Of a stretch of DNA of 64,000 nt, positions 41,780 to 50,477 are shown in pieces. The notes under the pieces were generated by a model. That model had not been told where the DNA came from, made no database searches, and was given only the letters and a program-made list of their open reading frames with translations. Within the stretch, counting starts at the first letter, position 1. Each line of letters begins with the position of its first letter. The position numbers and the translations under genes were made by a program. This stretch comes from Desulfurellaceae bacterium bin18 (lineage in GTDB: Bacteria > Desulfobacterota > Binatia > Bin18), in NCBI GenBank assembly GCA_002238415.1, contig MPMI01000019.1:39192-103191 (forward strand). The letters are read 5' to 3'.

Positions 41780-41892
41780 GAATCCGTTTCTCCCTCATTC
41801 AGGTTTGCCTGCGGTTGTAGCGCGTTTCACACATCCGCGCAAAGCACGACACCCCCAAGAGAAGGGGCGTGGGCGCGCCGATGAAGGGATGC

Positions 41893-42957
41893 TTAGACTT
41901 CCTCCCGCGGATGAAAAGCAGAGACGTGTTGGAGTTCTTCAAACAGGGCCTTTTCTCTGGGCGTCAGAGTTTTCGGAATAGTAATCCGCACGATAGTGTA
42001 CAGATCGCCAGGTTCGTTCCCTTTTCGGGGGAGCCCTTTGCCTCGACTCCGAAATTTTTGTCCTCCCTGGGTCCCTGGAGGGATGGTCAGCTTAATGCGC
42101 CCGTCTAATGTGGGAATCTCGACCTTTGTCCCCAGCGCGGCTTCCCACGGAGCGACTGGCACCTCAACCGATATGTCTCGGCCCTGTAGAGTAAAATGAT
42201 CATGCGGCGCAAGGTGCACGCGGAGAAAGACATCACCATTTTCTCCCATACCTCTGCCCGCTCCGCCTTGACCTGCCAAACGAATGCGTGCACCTTCGGT
42301 GACGCCAGGCGGGATTTTGATGTCGTAGCGTTTGGCTTTTCCGGCTCCATGCCCCTCTTCCTTTTGTAGGGCAAGGGTCTTTGACGTGCCTCGATAGGCC
42401 TCTTCAAGGGAGATCGTAATATCAACCTCGTGGTCTTTGCCACGCCCCGATGGCCCGCCAGACCTTCCAGCCTTTTGCGTGTTCCTCCGAGTCTGGGGAT
42501 GACTCCCCTGAGACCCGCGTCTTGTGCCAGTGTCGAGATTCTGCCCGAAGAGTGCGTCAAAAAAGTCACTGAATCCACTCTGGCCAAAACCGCCAAAGTC
42601 AAACGCGCCCGGTCCATTTGGTCCACTGGGGCCGCCTGATCCGCTTCGGAAGTGAAATGTCGTCCGTCCGCCACCTGGCCAGCCGGCTTGACTGCTAAAA
42701 TTCTCCCAACCGGGCGGCGGTCGAAAGTCCTGTCCTGCCTGCCAATTGGGGCCGAGGGTATCGTATTTACTGCGCTTTTCCGGATCTTTCAGGACTTCAT
42801 GGGCTTCATTAATGGCTTTGAATTTCTCTTCTGCTTCCTGACTCTTATTCACATCAGGATGATACTTCCGAGCCAGCTTGCGGTATGCCTTCTGAATTTC
42901 TTCTTGCGAGGCAGTCCGTGAAAGCCCGAGGGTTTTGTAGTAGTCCTGAAATTTCAT
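41893..42957 (-). CDS. DnaJ-family co-chaperone, CbpA-like
   Basis: A 354-residue class B J-protein. The J domain (residues 3-70) has [20 protein letters not shown] and the HPD motif in [10 protein letters not shown] Gly/Phe/Pro-rich linker (~75-180) follows, without the four CxxCxGxG zinc motifs of DnaJ. The C-terminal substrate domains are [20 protein letters not shown] and [20 protein letters not shown]. It stimulates DnaK and holds unfolded clients. ATG 42957 is preferred, seven codons inside the longest frame. No dnaK or cbpM is adjacent. Confidence 0.9.
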   Translation of the reverse strand: MKFQDYYKTLGLSRTASQEEIQKAYRKLARKYHPDVNKSQEAEEKFKAINEAHEVLKDPEKRSKYDTLGPNWQAGQDFRPPPGWENFSSQAGWPGGGRTTFHFRSGSGGPSGPNGPGAFDFGGFGQSGFSDFFDALFGQNLDTGTRRGSQGSHPQTRRNTQKAGRSGGPSGRGKDHEVDITISLEEAYRGTSKTLALQKEEGHGAGKAKRYDIKIPPGVTEGARIRLAGQGGAGRGMGENGDVFLRVHLAPHDHFTLQGRDISVEVPVAPWEAALGTKVEIPTLDGRIKLTIPPGTQGGQKFRSRGKGLPRKGNEPGDLYTIVRITIPKTLTPREKALFEELQHVSAFHPREEV

Positions 42958-43063
42958 CGTCGATTCTTCTTTCTCCAAGAATGTAAGACCTGTGGAGCAG
43001 AAGGCAAGGTTTTGCCCGAAGCAAAGATAACTGAACGACCCCCATCGCCACGCCAGGAGCGTG

Positions 43064-43453
43064 CTACCCTCCCTCCCCGACCATCCATTCCCCGCCCGGC
43101 TTCACCTCATACAGTTCCAATAGGACACCATCCGGCGCTTCGCACATGGCGTAGCGAAAAGATATGTCCTCAACGATGCCTTTCCGAAAGACGACTCCGT
43201 TTGCCTGCATATGGGCGATCAATCCCTCAAGATCATCAGTCCGAATGCCAAGATGATGCACCAAACCCCGGTCCACACTCCGAGGTGTTTGCGCGTAGAT
43301 ATGCAGCGCCTGCCCCCCAATATCAAGGCGGATATTCCGCTGTCCTACAAGCATGGCATCGTACACGATCCGCGCCCCAAACATGCTCTGATAAAAGCAC
43401 AGCGTCTTCTCTACATCAGAGGAAAAGATGTGAACGTGGTCAAGGCAGATCAT
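43064..43453 (-). CDS. VOC-family (glyoxalase-like) protein
   Basis: A 129-residue two-repeat VOC protein. [20 protein letters not shown] with [10 protein letters not shown], and [20 protein letters not shown] with [16 protein letters not shown], supply metal ligands H (~6), H (~68) and E (~115). Possibly a lactoylglutathione lyase-like or dioxygenase-like enzyme. ATG 43453 begins at the first beta strand; GTG 43468 is an alternative start. It lies 25 bases after the methyltransferase-like gene. Confidence 0.75.
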   Translation of the reverse strand: MICLDHVHIFSSDVEKTLCFYQSMFGARIVYDAMLVGQRNIRLDIGGQALHIYAQTPRSVDRGLVHHLGIRTDDLEGLIAHMQANGVVFRKGIVEDISFRYAMCEAPDGVLLELYEVKPGGEWMVGEGG

Positions 43454-43478
43454 GGCTGCTTCACTCACTCCCAGCCGG

Positions 43479-44162
43479 TCAGGACTCTTTTTGCAGGACA
43501 GAAACCAGCGGATTCTCTAGCAGGACATGAAGATATTGAGCAAGAGCCTGCTCCAGCACACCGGCTGAACCACGACTGATCAGGCATCCTCTTGGAGCAA
43601 GGACACGCACAATCTCTTGCATGGACCGCTCAAACGTATCTCCGCTCATGGGAATCTCACGGTTGAACAGATTGGCGGTGTAGATGAGATGGATGGAAGA
43701 GCTATTCAGTGCACTCAGGTCACTCACCGTCCCGTGATGCAGGCGAATGCGTGCCGTGAGCCGAGGTTCATTCACGCGGAGCGTCTCAAATGCCCTGGCT
43801 GCCTCAATGATATGTTCACCGATCCATTCGTAGGCGTGAACACAGTCCAGTTCGCAGGTCTTGAGTAGCTCGTAGGGTTCTTGCGCATTGCTGCCAAAGC
43901 CCAGGCTAAGACCGATTGCCGGACGGTGACCGTAGACGATATCCAGGAAATTCACCTGGGTCATCGCCTGGACCAATCCGACGGCTTGCCGCAGGGCGGA
44001 AGCAACATGACTCCCGATACTGTCGCGCAGCCCGGGGTGTTCAAGAATGGTCGCGTAGGCAGGATCATGCCGCCAGGGGGCTCCGTTGTCAGGGTAGACC
44101 GGGCCGTCGATGAAGTCAGACCAGGATTCAAGAGTATCAACCATATCTTCCGATACTCGCAT
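43479..44162 (-). CDS. SAM-dependent methyltransferase-like protein
   Basis: A 227-residue protein with a Rossmann-type layout: IGLSLGFGSNAQEPYELLKT resembles the SAM-binding G-x-G loop region, CVHAYEWIGEHIIEAAR the acidic second strand, RIRLHHGTVSDLSALNSSSI the third, and IHLIYTANLFNREI plus EIVRVLAPRGCLISRGS the methyltransferase strand 4-5 region. The glycine loop is less canonical than in class I enzymes (LGFGSNA), so a non-enzymatic relative is possible. Divergent from the SDR gene. Confidence 0.6.
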   Translation of the reverse strand: MRVSEDMVDTLESWSDFIDGPVYPDNGAPWRHDPAYATILEHPGLRDSIGSHVASALRQAVGLVQAMTQVNFLDIVYGHRPAIGLSLGFGSNAQEPYELLKTCELDCVHAYEWIGEHIIEAARAFETLRVNEPRLTARIRLHHGTVSDLSALNSSSIHLIYTANLFNREIPMSGDTFERSMQEIVRVLAPRGCLISRGSAGVLEQALAQYLHVLLENPLVSVLQKES

Positions 44163-44234
44163 TCATTTCTCGGCCCTTGCAATAGCCCAGGAATTCGTCC
44201 ATTTCCTGGGGTACGCGGACACGGAGGAGGTTAC

Positions 44235-45050
44235 GTGAGCGTACTCGATAAATTACGGCTGGACGGGAAAACCGCATTGGTGACCGGGGCAGGGCGTGGT
44301 TTGGGTCGGGCGATGGCTCTCGATCTTGCGGAAGCGGGAGCTGCTGTTGTTGTCGCTTCACGAACGCAGAGCCAGATTGACGAAACTGTCGATCTCATTC
44401 GAGCCCAAGGCCGCCGCAGCTTGGCGGTAAGCGTTGATATTACGGATTCCCATTCGGTCAACGCCATGGTCGAAGCCGGGCGGGCCGCGTTCGGACAGAT
44501 TGACATCCTGGTCAACAACGCCGGCGGAGCGACGAAAGGCATGTTTCGTCCGCTCGATACCATTCCTGATACGCACTGGCAGGTGGGCGTGGATACCAAT
44601 CTCTCAGGCGCGGTGTACTGTTGCCGAGCCCTCCTGCCCTCCATGGTCGAGCAAGGCGGTGGGAAGATCATTAATATCACCTCCGGTTTTGGTGTCCGGG
44701 CGGCAAAGAATAATTATATGTATACGGCAGCCAAGGCTGGCTTAATCAATTTCACCCGTGCCCTGGCAATGAATTACGCCGAGCACAACATCCAGGCCAA
44801 TCTGATTCTGCCCGGCATCTTTCCGCACGATGATCCCGAACTGATCGAATTTTGGCGTGGTGGGAAGTTCATACCGGTTGGGCGGGTCGGCCAAGATGCT
44901 GAGTTGGGACCGGCTTGTGTCTTCCTGGCGTCGGACATGTCCAATTATATGAACGGCCAAATGCTCGCGCTAGAGGGCGGTGGTCTGGCAGGAGGGCAGG
45001 CACCGTGCGGATTTGCTCCAGTCGTCCCACTGGAAGAGGATAGCGTATGA
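44235..45050 (+). CDS. Short-chain dehydrogenase/reductase (classical SDR)
   Basis: A 271-residue SDR. Cofactor loop TGAGRGLGRAM (~17-27), NNAGG (94-98), catalytic Ser in NITSGFG (S150) and YTAAK (Y163, K167) are intact. VASRTQS at the end of beta-2 suggests NADP(H). The start is GTG 44235 behind GGAGGAGG; the frame is open far upstream through the antisense of the methyltransferase gene, so the earlier start is rejected. The stop overlaps the next SDR gene as ATGA. Confidence 0.88.
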   Translation: MSVLDKLRLDGKTALVTGAGRGLGRAMALDLAEAGAAVVVASRTQSQIDETVDLIRAQGRRSLAVSVDITDSHSVNAMVEAGRAAFGQIDILVNNAGGATKGMFRPLDTIPDTHWQVGVDTNLSGAVYCCRALLPSMVEQGGGKIINITSGFGVRAAKNNYMYTAAKAGLINFTRALAMNYAEHNIQANLILPGIFPHDDPELIEFWRGGKFIPVGRVGQDAELGPACVFLASDMSNYMNGQMLALEGGGLAGGQAPCGFAPVVPLEEDSV

Positions 45051-45820
45051 GTCTGGCCGCGTTTTCTTTAGCGGACAAAAACGCATTGGTGCTCGGCGCC
45101 AGTTCGGCTATTGGCAGGGCTGCGGCATGTGCGCTGGCCGAGACTGGTGCGGATGTCGCAGTAGGCTCGACGCTGGCCACACTGCGAGAACGGGCGGCTG
45201 TCCTCTCATGCCGAGATGCAATTCAATCCCAGGGCAGAAAGAGCCTGGCTCAGACGATAGATGCAGCGAACGAAGCTGACGTGCAGGCACTGGTGGAGCA
45301 GACTATCTCAGAACTGGGCACGCTCGATATTCTCGTCAATGCTCACGACCTGCCGTTTGCCAAGCCGCTGCGTGACATTTCATCTAAGGAATGGCGACGG
45401 GTGCTGGAGGTCAATTTGACCGGCGTGTACTTTGCCTGCAGGGCAGCGGCTGAGCCTATGTCGGCCCAACACAGTGGACGGATTATTAATATTGTTTCAC
45501 TGCTCGGCGAGCGAGGTATGATCAATGGTAGCGCGTATTGTGCGGCCCAAGGTGGGGTCCTCAATCTCACCCGCGCCTTGGCCCTTGAATGGGCTCGAAG
45601 CGGAATCACAGTGAATGCCGTCGGAGCGGGCTGGACCGAGGGCATGGGCCTGCTCAAAGACACCGCCGTACAGGAACAGTTGCGTCGCTATTTGCCGCAG
45701 AAACGCCTGGCGCAGCCGTCTGAAGTCGGCGAGGCCGCGGTATATCTGGCCTCAGACATGGCAGGCTTTATCACCGGCCAAACCGTGTGGATTGAAGGGG
45801 GAGCGCTGAGCCATTTGTAG
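45047..45820 (+). CDS. SDR-family protein lacking the catalytic lysine
   Basis: A 257-residue SDR, translationally coupled to the previous one. Cofactor loop LGASSAIGRAA (~16-26) and catalytic Ser (S151 in NIVSLLG) are present, but YxxxK reads YCAAQ (Y164, Q168) and the NNAG motif reads VNAHD. The Lys normally lowers the Tyr pKa and holds the nicotinamide ribose, so ordinary dehydrogenase activity is doubtful. It may be a regulatory or structural partner of the intact SDR, or a different-chemistry enzyme. Confidence 0.85.
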   Translation: MSLAAFSLADKNALVLGASSAIGRAAACALAETGADVAVGSTLATLRERAAVLSCRDAIQSQGRKSLAQTIDAANEADVQALVEQTISELGTLDILVNAHDLPFAKPLRDISSKEWRRVLEVNLTGVYFACRAAAEPMSAQHSGRIINIVSLLGERGMINGSAYCAAQGGVLNLTRALALEWARSGITVNAVGAGWTEGMGLLKDTAVQEQLRRYLPQKRLAQPSEVGEAAVYLASDMAGFITGQTVWIEGGALSHL

Positions 45821-45836
45821 TAGAACAGGTAGTTGG

Positions 45837-46475
45837 TTACGCCCCACCATCTTTATCTGCAGGAGCAGACTCAGCGCCCTGTGAACGTATACCGTTAAAG
45901 AGGCGTTCCAGGCTGGCGCCCATTTCTTTTCGTGCAGTGGGTATATCATCGGCGCGGGCAATATACCGAGCCGCCTCATTCTCTACGCTTAAGATAAGGT
46001 GAGCCAGCGGTTCAAGCGGTTGCGGGGCAAGCAGTCCAGCATCCATAAGTTCTTGGAGGATAGCATGTATAAGACCCAGCCCATACTTCAGATCCAACTC
46101 CCGCTCTTCCTCCCAACCCAGGACGGCGTATGCCTCAATCAGCGCGATGCGTTGGTAAGTCGGGTCCAAGCAGCCATCCAGAAACGCTTCCGTGCCAGTA
46201 CGGGCTATCGCATCCCAGAGATCCCCCGGCTCTTCCCGGCTAGACTGTATGGCACTCGCGACTTTTTGAGTAATATGCAGATAGAGGTCTTCTAGGACCG
46301 CACGAAAGAGATCGGACTTGTCACGGAACTGATAATAGAGAGCCCCGCGGGTCACCCCGGCCCGTTGGGCAATGTCTTCGGTCGCCGTGCCGGCATATCC
46401 GCGCTCGGTAAAGAGTTCGCGGGCCGCCTGGAGTAACGCCGTACGGGTGGCCTCTGATTGCTCGGCCTTCTTCAT
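45837..46475 (-). CDS. TetR/AcrR-family regulator, tandem copy 1 (last of six)
   Basis: 212 residues. The HTH region reads MKKAEQSEATRTALLQAARE, LFTERGYAGTATEDIAQRAG, VTRGALYYQFRDKSDLFRAV, almost the same as in the other five copies. The ligand-binding half shares PQPLEPLAHLILSVENEAAR and ADDIPTARKEMGASLERLF. It alone carries a C-terminal extension (SQGAESAPADKDGGA) and is separated by 64 bases from copy 2. Its leader resembles that of copy 6, which hints that it keeps a copy of the original promoter. Confidence 0.92.
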   Translation of the reverse strand: MKKAEQSEATRTALLQAARELFTERGYAGTATEDIAQRAGVTRGALYYQFRDKSDLFRAVLEDLYLHITQKVASAIQSSREEPGDLWDAIARTGTEAFLDGCLDPTYQRIALIEAYAVLGWEEERELDLKYGLGLIHAILQELMDAGLLAPQPLEPLAHLILSVENEAARYIARADDIPTARKEMGASLERLFNGIRSQGAESAPADKDGGA

Positions 46476-46539
46476 TCTGACTTCCCTACAATCCGTAGCT
46501 GGGGGGCACGTCTCGCCACCTATATCTACGGGAATCGAC

Positions 46540-47142
46540 TCAGCCCTTCACCCGCATCCCATCAAAGAGGCGTTCCAGGCTGGCGCCCATTTCTTTGCGC
46601 GCCGCAGGCATATCATCGGCGCGGGCAATATACCGAGCTGCTTCATGCTCTACGCTTAAGACAAGCTGAGTCAGCGGCTCAATTGGCTGCGGAGCAAGGA
46701 GCCCAGCGTCCATGAGTTCTTGGATGGCACCACGGACGACACCCAGCCCATATTTTTCGTCCAACTCACGCTCTTCCTGCCAGCCCAGGACGGCGACGGA
46801 CTCAATCAACCCGACACGTTGGAAAGCCGGGTCCAGGCAGGCATCCAGGTATGCTTGCGTACCGGCGCGCACGAGCTGATCCCAAAGGTCTCCCGGCTCT
46901 TCCCGACTAGGCTGTATGGCACTCGCGACTTTTTGAGTAATATGCAGATAGAGGTCTTCTAGGACCGCACGGAAAAGACCGAACTTGTCACGGAACTGAT
47001 AGTAAAGCGCGCCGCGCGTCACCCCGGCCCGTTGGGCAATATCTTCGGTTCCTGTGTCGGCATACCCACGCTCGGTAAAGAGTTCGCGGGCCGCCTGGAG
47101 TAACGCCGTACGGGTGGACTCTGATTGCTCGGCCTTCTTCAT
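46540..47142 (-). CDS. TetR/AcrR-family regulator, tandem copy 2
   Basis: 200 residues. Differs from copy 1 in the HTH region mainly by SEST for SEAT and YADTGTED for YAGTATED. The effector domain carries VGLIESVAVLGWQEERELDE and KYGLGVVRGAIQELMDAGLL, close to copy 3. ATG 47142 is preferred over a TTG two codons upstream. The gene starts 8 bases after copy 3 ends. Confidence 0.92.
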   Translation of the reverse strand: MKKAEQSESTRTALLQAARELFTERGYADTGTEDIAQRAGVTRGALYYQFRDKFGLFRAVLEDLYLHITQKVASAIQPSREEPGDLWDQLVRAGTQAYLDACLDPAFQRVGLIESVAVLGWQEERELDEKYGLGVVRGAIQELMDAGLLAPQPIEPLTQLVLSVEHEAARYIARADDMPAARKEMGASLERLFDGMRVKG

Positions 47143-47150
47143 CGGCAAAC

Positions 47151-47753
47151 TCAGTTCCTCACCCGCATCCCATCAAGAAGACGTTCCAAAGTTGCGCCCA
47201 TTTCTTTGCGCGCAGTGGGTATATCATCGGTGCGTGCGCTATATCTAGCCGCTTCCCTCTCTACACTTAAGATAAGGCGAGCCAGCGGCTCAAGCGGTTG
47301 CGGAGCAAGCAGCCCAATGTCCATAAGTGCTTGGATGGCACCACGGACGACACCCAGCCCATATTTCTCATCCAACGCCTGCTCTTCCTCCCAGCCCAGG
47401 ACGGCGACGGACTCAATCAAGACAATGCGTTGGACAGCTGGATCCAGGCAGGCATCCAGAAATGCTTCCGTACCCGCACGGACTATCTGATCCCATAGGT
47501 CTTTCTGCTCTTCCTGATCCGGCTGCATGGCGCTCAGGACTTTTTGAACAATATGCAGATTGAGGTCTTCCGCAACAGCACGAAAGAGACCGAACTTGTC
47601 ACGGAACTGATAATAGAGAGCTCCGCGGGTTACCCCGGCCCGCTGGGCAATATCTTCGGTGGCCGTGTCGGCGTACCCACGCTCGGTAAAGAGCTCGCAT
47701 GCCGCCTTGAGGAGAGCCCCGCGGGTGACTTCGGATTGCTCGGCCTTCTTCAT
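47151..47753 (-). CDS. TetR/AcrR-family regulator, tandem copy 3
   Basis: 200 residues, HTH starting MKKAEQSEVTRGALLKAACE, slightly diverged from its siblings (CELF for RELF). The first effector helix AVAEDLNLHIVQKVLSAMQP also differs. Overlaps the stop of copy 4 by four bases (ATGA), giving translational coupling. The ALMDIGLLAPQPLEPLARLI segment lines up with all other copies. Confidence 0.92.
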   Translation of the reverse strand: MKKAEQSEVTRGALLKAACELFTERGYADTATEDIAQRAGVTRGALYYQFRDKFGLFRAVAEDLNLHIVQKVLSAMQPDQEEQKDLWDQIVRAGTEAFLDACLDPAVQRIVLIESVAVLGWEEEQALDEKYGLGVVRGAIQALMDIGLLAPQPLEPLARLILSVEREAARYSARTDDIPTARKEMGATLERLLDGMRVRN

Positions 47754-48349
47754 CGTATACGCATACTATTGAAAACGCGTTCCAGGCTGGCACCCATTTC
47801 TTTGCGCGCAGTGGGTATATCATCGGCGTGGGCAATATACTGAGCCGCTTCCCTCCCTATACTTAAGACAAGATGAGCCAGCGGTTCAAGCGGTTGCGGA
47901 GCAATGAGCCCGGCGTCCACGAGTTCCTGGAGGACACCGCGGATGAGACTCAGCCCATATTTCTTATCCACCGTCCACTCTTCCTCCCAGCCCAGAACGG
48001 TGGTGGCCTCAACCAGCACGATACGTTGGAAAGCCGGGTCCAGACAGGCATCCAGATACGCTTCTAAGCCCGCATGGGCTATTGCATTCCAGAGGGCTCT
48101 CTGCTCTTCCCGGCCAGCCTGTATGGCGCTCGCGACTTTTTGAGCCATATACCAATTGAGGTCTTCCAGGACCGCCCGAAAGAGACCGGGCTTGTCACGG
48201 AACTGGTAGTAGAGCGCCCCGCGGGTCACCCCGGCCCGTTGGGCAATGTCTTCGGTGACCGTGTCGGCATACCCGCGCTCGGTAAAAAGTTCGCGGGCGG
48301 CCTGGAGTAACGCTGTACGAGTGGATTCCGATTGCTCGGCCTTCTTCAT
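47750..48349 (-). CDS. TetR/AcrR-family regulator, tandem copy 4
   Basis: 199 residues. Its effector domain is distinctive in VLVEATTVLGWEEEWTVDKK and in AHAGLEAYLDACLDPAFQRI; the HTH half is nearly unchanged. ATG 48349 follows the stop of copy 5 by 8 bases. The concentration of differences in the ligand-binding half suggests divergence in the inducing compound (inference). Confidence 0.92.
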   Translation of the reverse strand: MKKAEQSESTRTALLQAARELFTERGYADTVTEDIAQRAGVTRGALYYQFRDKPGLFRAVLEDLNWYMAQKVASAIQAGREEQRALWNAIAHAGLEAYLDACLDPAFQRIVLVEATTVLGWEEEWTVDKKYGLSLIRGVLQELVDAGLIAPQPLEPLAHLVLSIGREAAQYIAHADDIPTARKEMGASLERVFNSMRIR

Positions 48350-48357
48350 AGGCAAAT

Positions 48358-48960
48358 TCAGCTCTTCACCCGTAGACCACTAAAGAGGCGTTCCAGGCTG
48401 GCGCCCATCTCCTTTCGCGCAGCAGGTATGTCATCAGCACGGGCAATATACATCGCCGCGTCAGTTATTGCGCTTAAGACAAGGTGGGCCAGCGGTTCAA
48501 CTGGTTGTGGAGCAATCAGCCCAGCTTCCAGAAGTGCGTGAATCATGCCACGGATGATACCAAGCCCATATTTTTCGTCCTCCGCACGCTTTTCCTCCCA
48601 GCCCAGCACGGTGGCAGCCTCAATCAGCACGATGCGTTGGAAAGCCGGGTCCAGGCAGGCATCCAGATACACTTCCCTGCCAGCGTTGACGAGCAGGTCC
48701 CAGAGGTCTCCTGGCTCCTCTTGGTTAGCTTGCATGGCACTCACGACTTGGGTGGAAATGTTCAGATTGAGGTCTTCTAGGACCGCACGAAAGAGGCCGG
48801 GCTTGTCACGGAACTGGTAGTAGAGCGCCCCGCGCGTCACCCCGGCCCGTTGGGCAATGTCTTCGGTTCCCGTGTCAGCATACCCACGCTCGGTAAAGAG
48901 CTCGCGGGCCGCCTGGAGTAACACTGCGCGAGTGGCTTCGGATTGCTCGGCCTTCTTCAT
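48358..48960 (-). CDS. TetR/AcrR-family regulator, tandem copy 5
   Basis: 200 residues from ATG 48960; a TTG four codons upstream overlaps copy 6 and is less likely. The effector half has ISTQVVSAMQANQEEPGDLW, VLIEAATVLGWEEKRAEDEK and LSAITDAAMYIARADDIPAA, grouping with copy 6 (LSAVVEAAMYIARADD). HTH residues are conserved. Confidence 0.92.
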   Translation of the reverse strand: MKKAEQSEATRAVLLQAARELFTERGYADTGTEDIAQRAGVTRGALYYQFRDKPGLFRAVLEDLNLNISTQVVSAMQANQEEPGDLWDLLVNAGREVYLDACLDPAFQRIVLIEAATVLGWEEKRAEDEKYGLGIIRGMIHALLEAGLIAPQPVEPLAHLVLSAITDAAMYIARADDIPAARKEMGASLERLFSGLRVKS

Positions 48961-48968
48961 ACGCAGAC

Positions 48969-49571
48969 TCAACCTTTGACCCGTAGACCATCAAGAAGGT
49001 GTTCCAAACTTGCCCTCATCTCTTTTCGTGTAGTGGCCATATCATCGGCGCGGGCAATATACATAGCCGCTTCAACTACGGCACTTAAAACAAGGTGAGC
49101 CAGTGGTTCAACTGGCTGTGGAGCAATCAGCCCAACGTCCATAAGTTCTTGGAGGGCCCCACGGATAAGACTCAGCCCATATTTTTCGTCCAAATTACGA
49201 TACTTCTCCCAACCCAGGACGGCGGGGGCCTCAATCGACGTGATACGTTGAACAGCCGGGTCCAGGCAGGCATCCAAATATGCTTCCGTACCAGCACGGA
49301 CTATCTGATCCCAGAGGTCTCCCCGCTCTTCTCGGCTAGACTGTATGGCACTCACGACTTGGGTAGCAATATGCAGATTAAGGTCTTCAAAGACTGCCTG
49401 AAAGAGGCCGGACTTGTCTCCAAACTGGTAGTAGAGCGCGCCGCGGGTCACCCCGGCCCGTTGGGCAATATCTTCGGTTCCCGTGCCGGCATAGCCGTGC
49501 TCGGTAAAGAGTTCGCGGGCCGCCTGGAGTAGAGCCGTGCGAGTGGCTTCTGACTGCTCGGCCTTCTTCAT
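48969..49571 (-). CDS. TetR/AcrR-family regulator, tandem copy 6 (first of the operon)
   Basis: 200 residues. HTH: MKKAEQSEATRTALLQAARE, LFTEHGYAGTGTEDIAQRAG, with YYQFGDKSGLF (Gly for the usual Arg). Effector half: ITSIEAPAVLGWEKYRNLDE. CAGGAAAG precedes ATG 49571. It is first in transcription order, so the promoter for the whole array should lie in 49572-49651, facing the cytochrome P450 remnant. A TetR protein normally represses a divergent neighbour, which here is broken. Confidence 0.92.
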   Translation of the reverse strand: MKKAEQSEATRTALLQAARELFTEHGYAGTGTEDIAQRAGVTRGALYYQFGDKSGLFQAVFEDLNLHIATQVVSAIQSSREERGDLWDQIVRAGTEAYLDACLDPAVQRITSIEAPAVLGWEKYRNLDEKYGLSLIRGALQELMDVGLIAPQPVEPLAHLVLSAVVEAAMYIARADDMATTRKEMRASLEHLLDGLRVKG

Positions 49572-49651
49572 CTTGACTTTCCTGCAGCCCGTCTATACCG
49601 CTTGCAGTAGTCACTCCAAGGGCCACGGTAGCCGCTAAAGGGGGCACGACC

Positions 49652-49967
49652 ATGCTCGAAGAATCCCAATCGTCCGCCCCAGATACTAAAAAAAACCGGC
49701 TCATTCCGAAATACCGCTAGAATTTAACCCCCTTCAGCAGGATTTCCGTCAGAACCCCTACCCGATCTATCGCCAGTTTCGTGAAGCAGACCCGTCCACC
49801 GGAGTGCAATATTCGGGTTTTGGGTGTGCACGCGTCATGGCAATATCATCACCATACTACGCCATTCCAAAGCCAGCGCCAACCCAGATGATTGGGAGCA
49901 GTTTGATGATTATGTTGAAGCCCTGGGTGACCGGACCTGCTTACGATATGCAAGGCTCTGCCAGTAG
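49652..49967 (+). pseudogene. Frameshifted cytochrome P450 5' remnant
   Basis: Three frames must be joined. ATG 49652 gives MLEESQSSAPDTKKNRLIPK to a TAG at 49718-49720. A second frame from 49720 gives EFNPLQQDFRQNPYPIYRQF then READP, the N-terminal P450 signature (NPYPxYxxLRExDP). A third from about 49821 gives FWVCTRHGNIITILRHSKAS then ANPDDWEQFDDY, matching the P450 theme 'WVLTRHADVxxVLRD', ending at TAG 49965. No I-helix or heme-Cys motif follows, so only ~100 of ~400 codons remain. It is divergent from the six-gene TetR array. Confidence 0.75.
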
Positions 49968-50048
49968 CGTTTTAGTCGTCCAGGCGATGGTAATCCGTCC
50001 GCAAACGTGCGATATGTCCGTTACTCTACAATTATAGGAGGGACTATT

Positions 50049-50444
50049 ATGGGTGCTGCTGAGAATAAACAATTGGTTCACGACACATTCGCCGCATTGA
50101 ATTCCGGTGATTCGGAAAAATTTTTCAGCCATTTGTCAGATGATATTCGCTGGACCATTATCGGCACCACAAAATACTCTCACACCTATACCGGCAAAGC
50201 AGATATCGTTGAACGACTCTTTACCCCGCTGACTGCGCAACTCGACGGCTTCATCACCAACACCATTCTGAATACGATTGCCGAAGGAGACTCTGTCGTC
50301 TTGCAAACCCAAGGCAAGTCACGAACAAAAACGGGCAAGGCGTATAATAATACCTACTGTTTAGTCATCCAGCTTCAGAACAGTAAAATCCAGCAGATTA
50401 CAGAATATCTGGATACGGAGCTGGTAACGACCGCGTTTGAATAG
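50049..50444 (+). CDS. SnoaL/ketosteroid isomerase-like protein
   Basis: A 131-residue cone-fold protein: ENKQLVHDTFAALNSGDSEK, FFSHLSDDIRWTIIGTTKYS, TYTGKADIVERLFTPLTAQL, YCLVIQLQNSKIQQITEYLD. D/W/Y positions fit the SnoaL-like group (ketosteroid-isomerase-related). GGAGGG upstream of ATG 50049 gives the start; an in-frame upstream start is less well placed. It is the only intact gene between the P450 remnant and the next flavin monooxygenase. Confidence 0.8.
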   Translation: MGAAENKQLVHDTFAALNSGDSEKFFSHLSDDIRWTIIGTTKYSHTYTGKADIVERLFTPLTAQLDGFITNTILNTIAEGDSVVLQTQGKSRTKTGKAYNNTYCLVIQLQNSKIQQITEYLDTELVTTAFE

Positions 50445-50477
50445 AGGGACTATCCCTGCTCCTCTTTCAAACCTGTC

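Noticed and set aside
43881..44234. Long N-terminal extension of the SDR gene at 44235
   Set aside because: It runs antisense through the methyltransferase-like gene; GTG 44235 with GGAGGAGG gives a standard SDR N-terminus.
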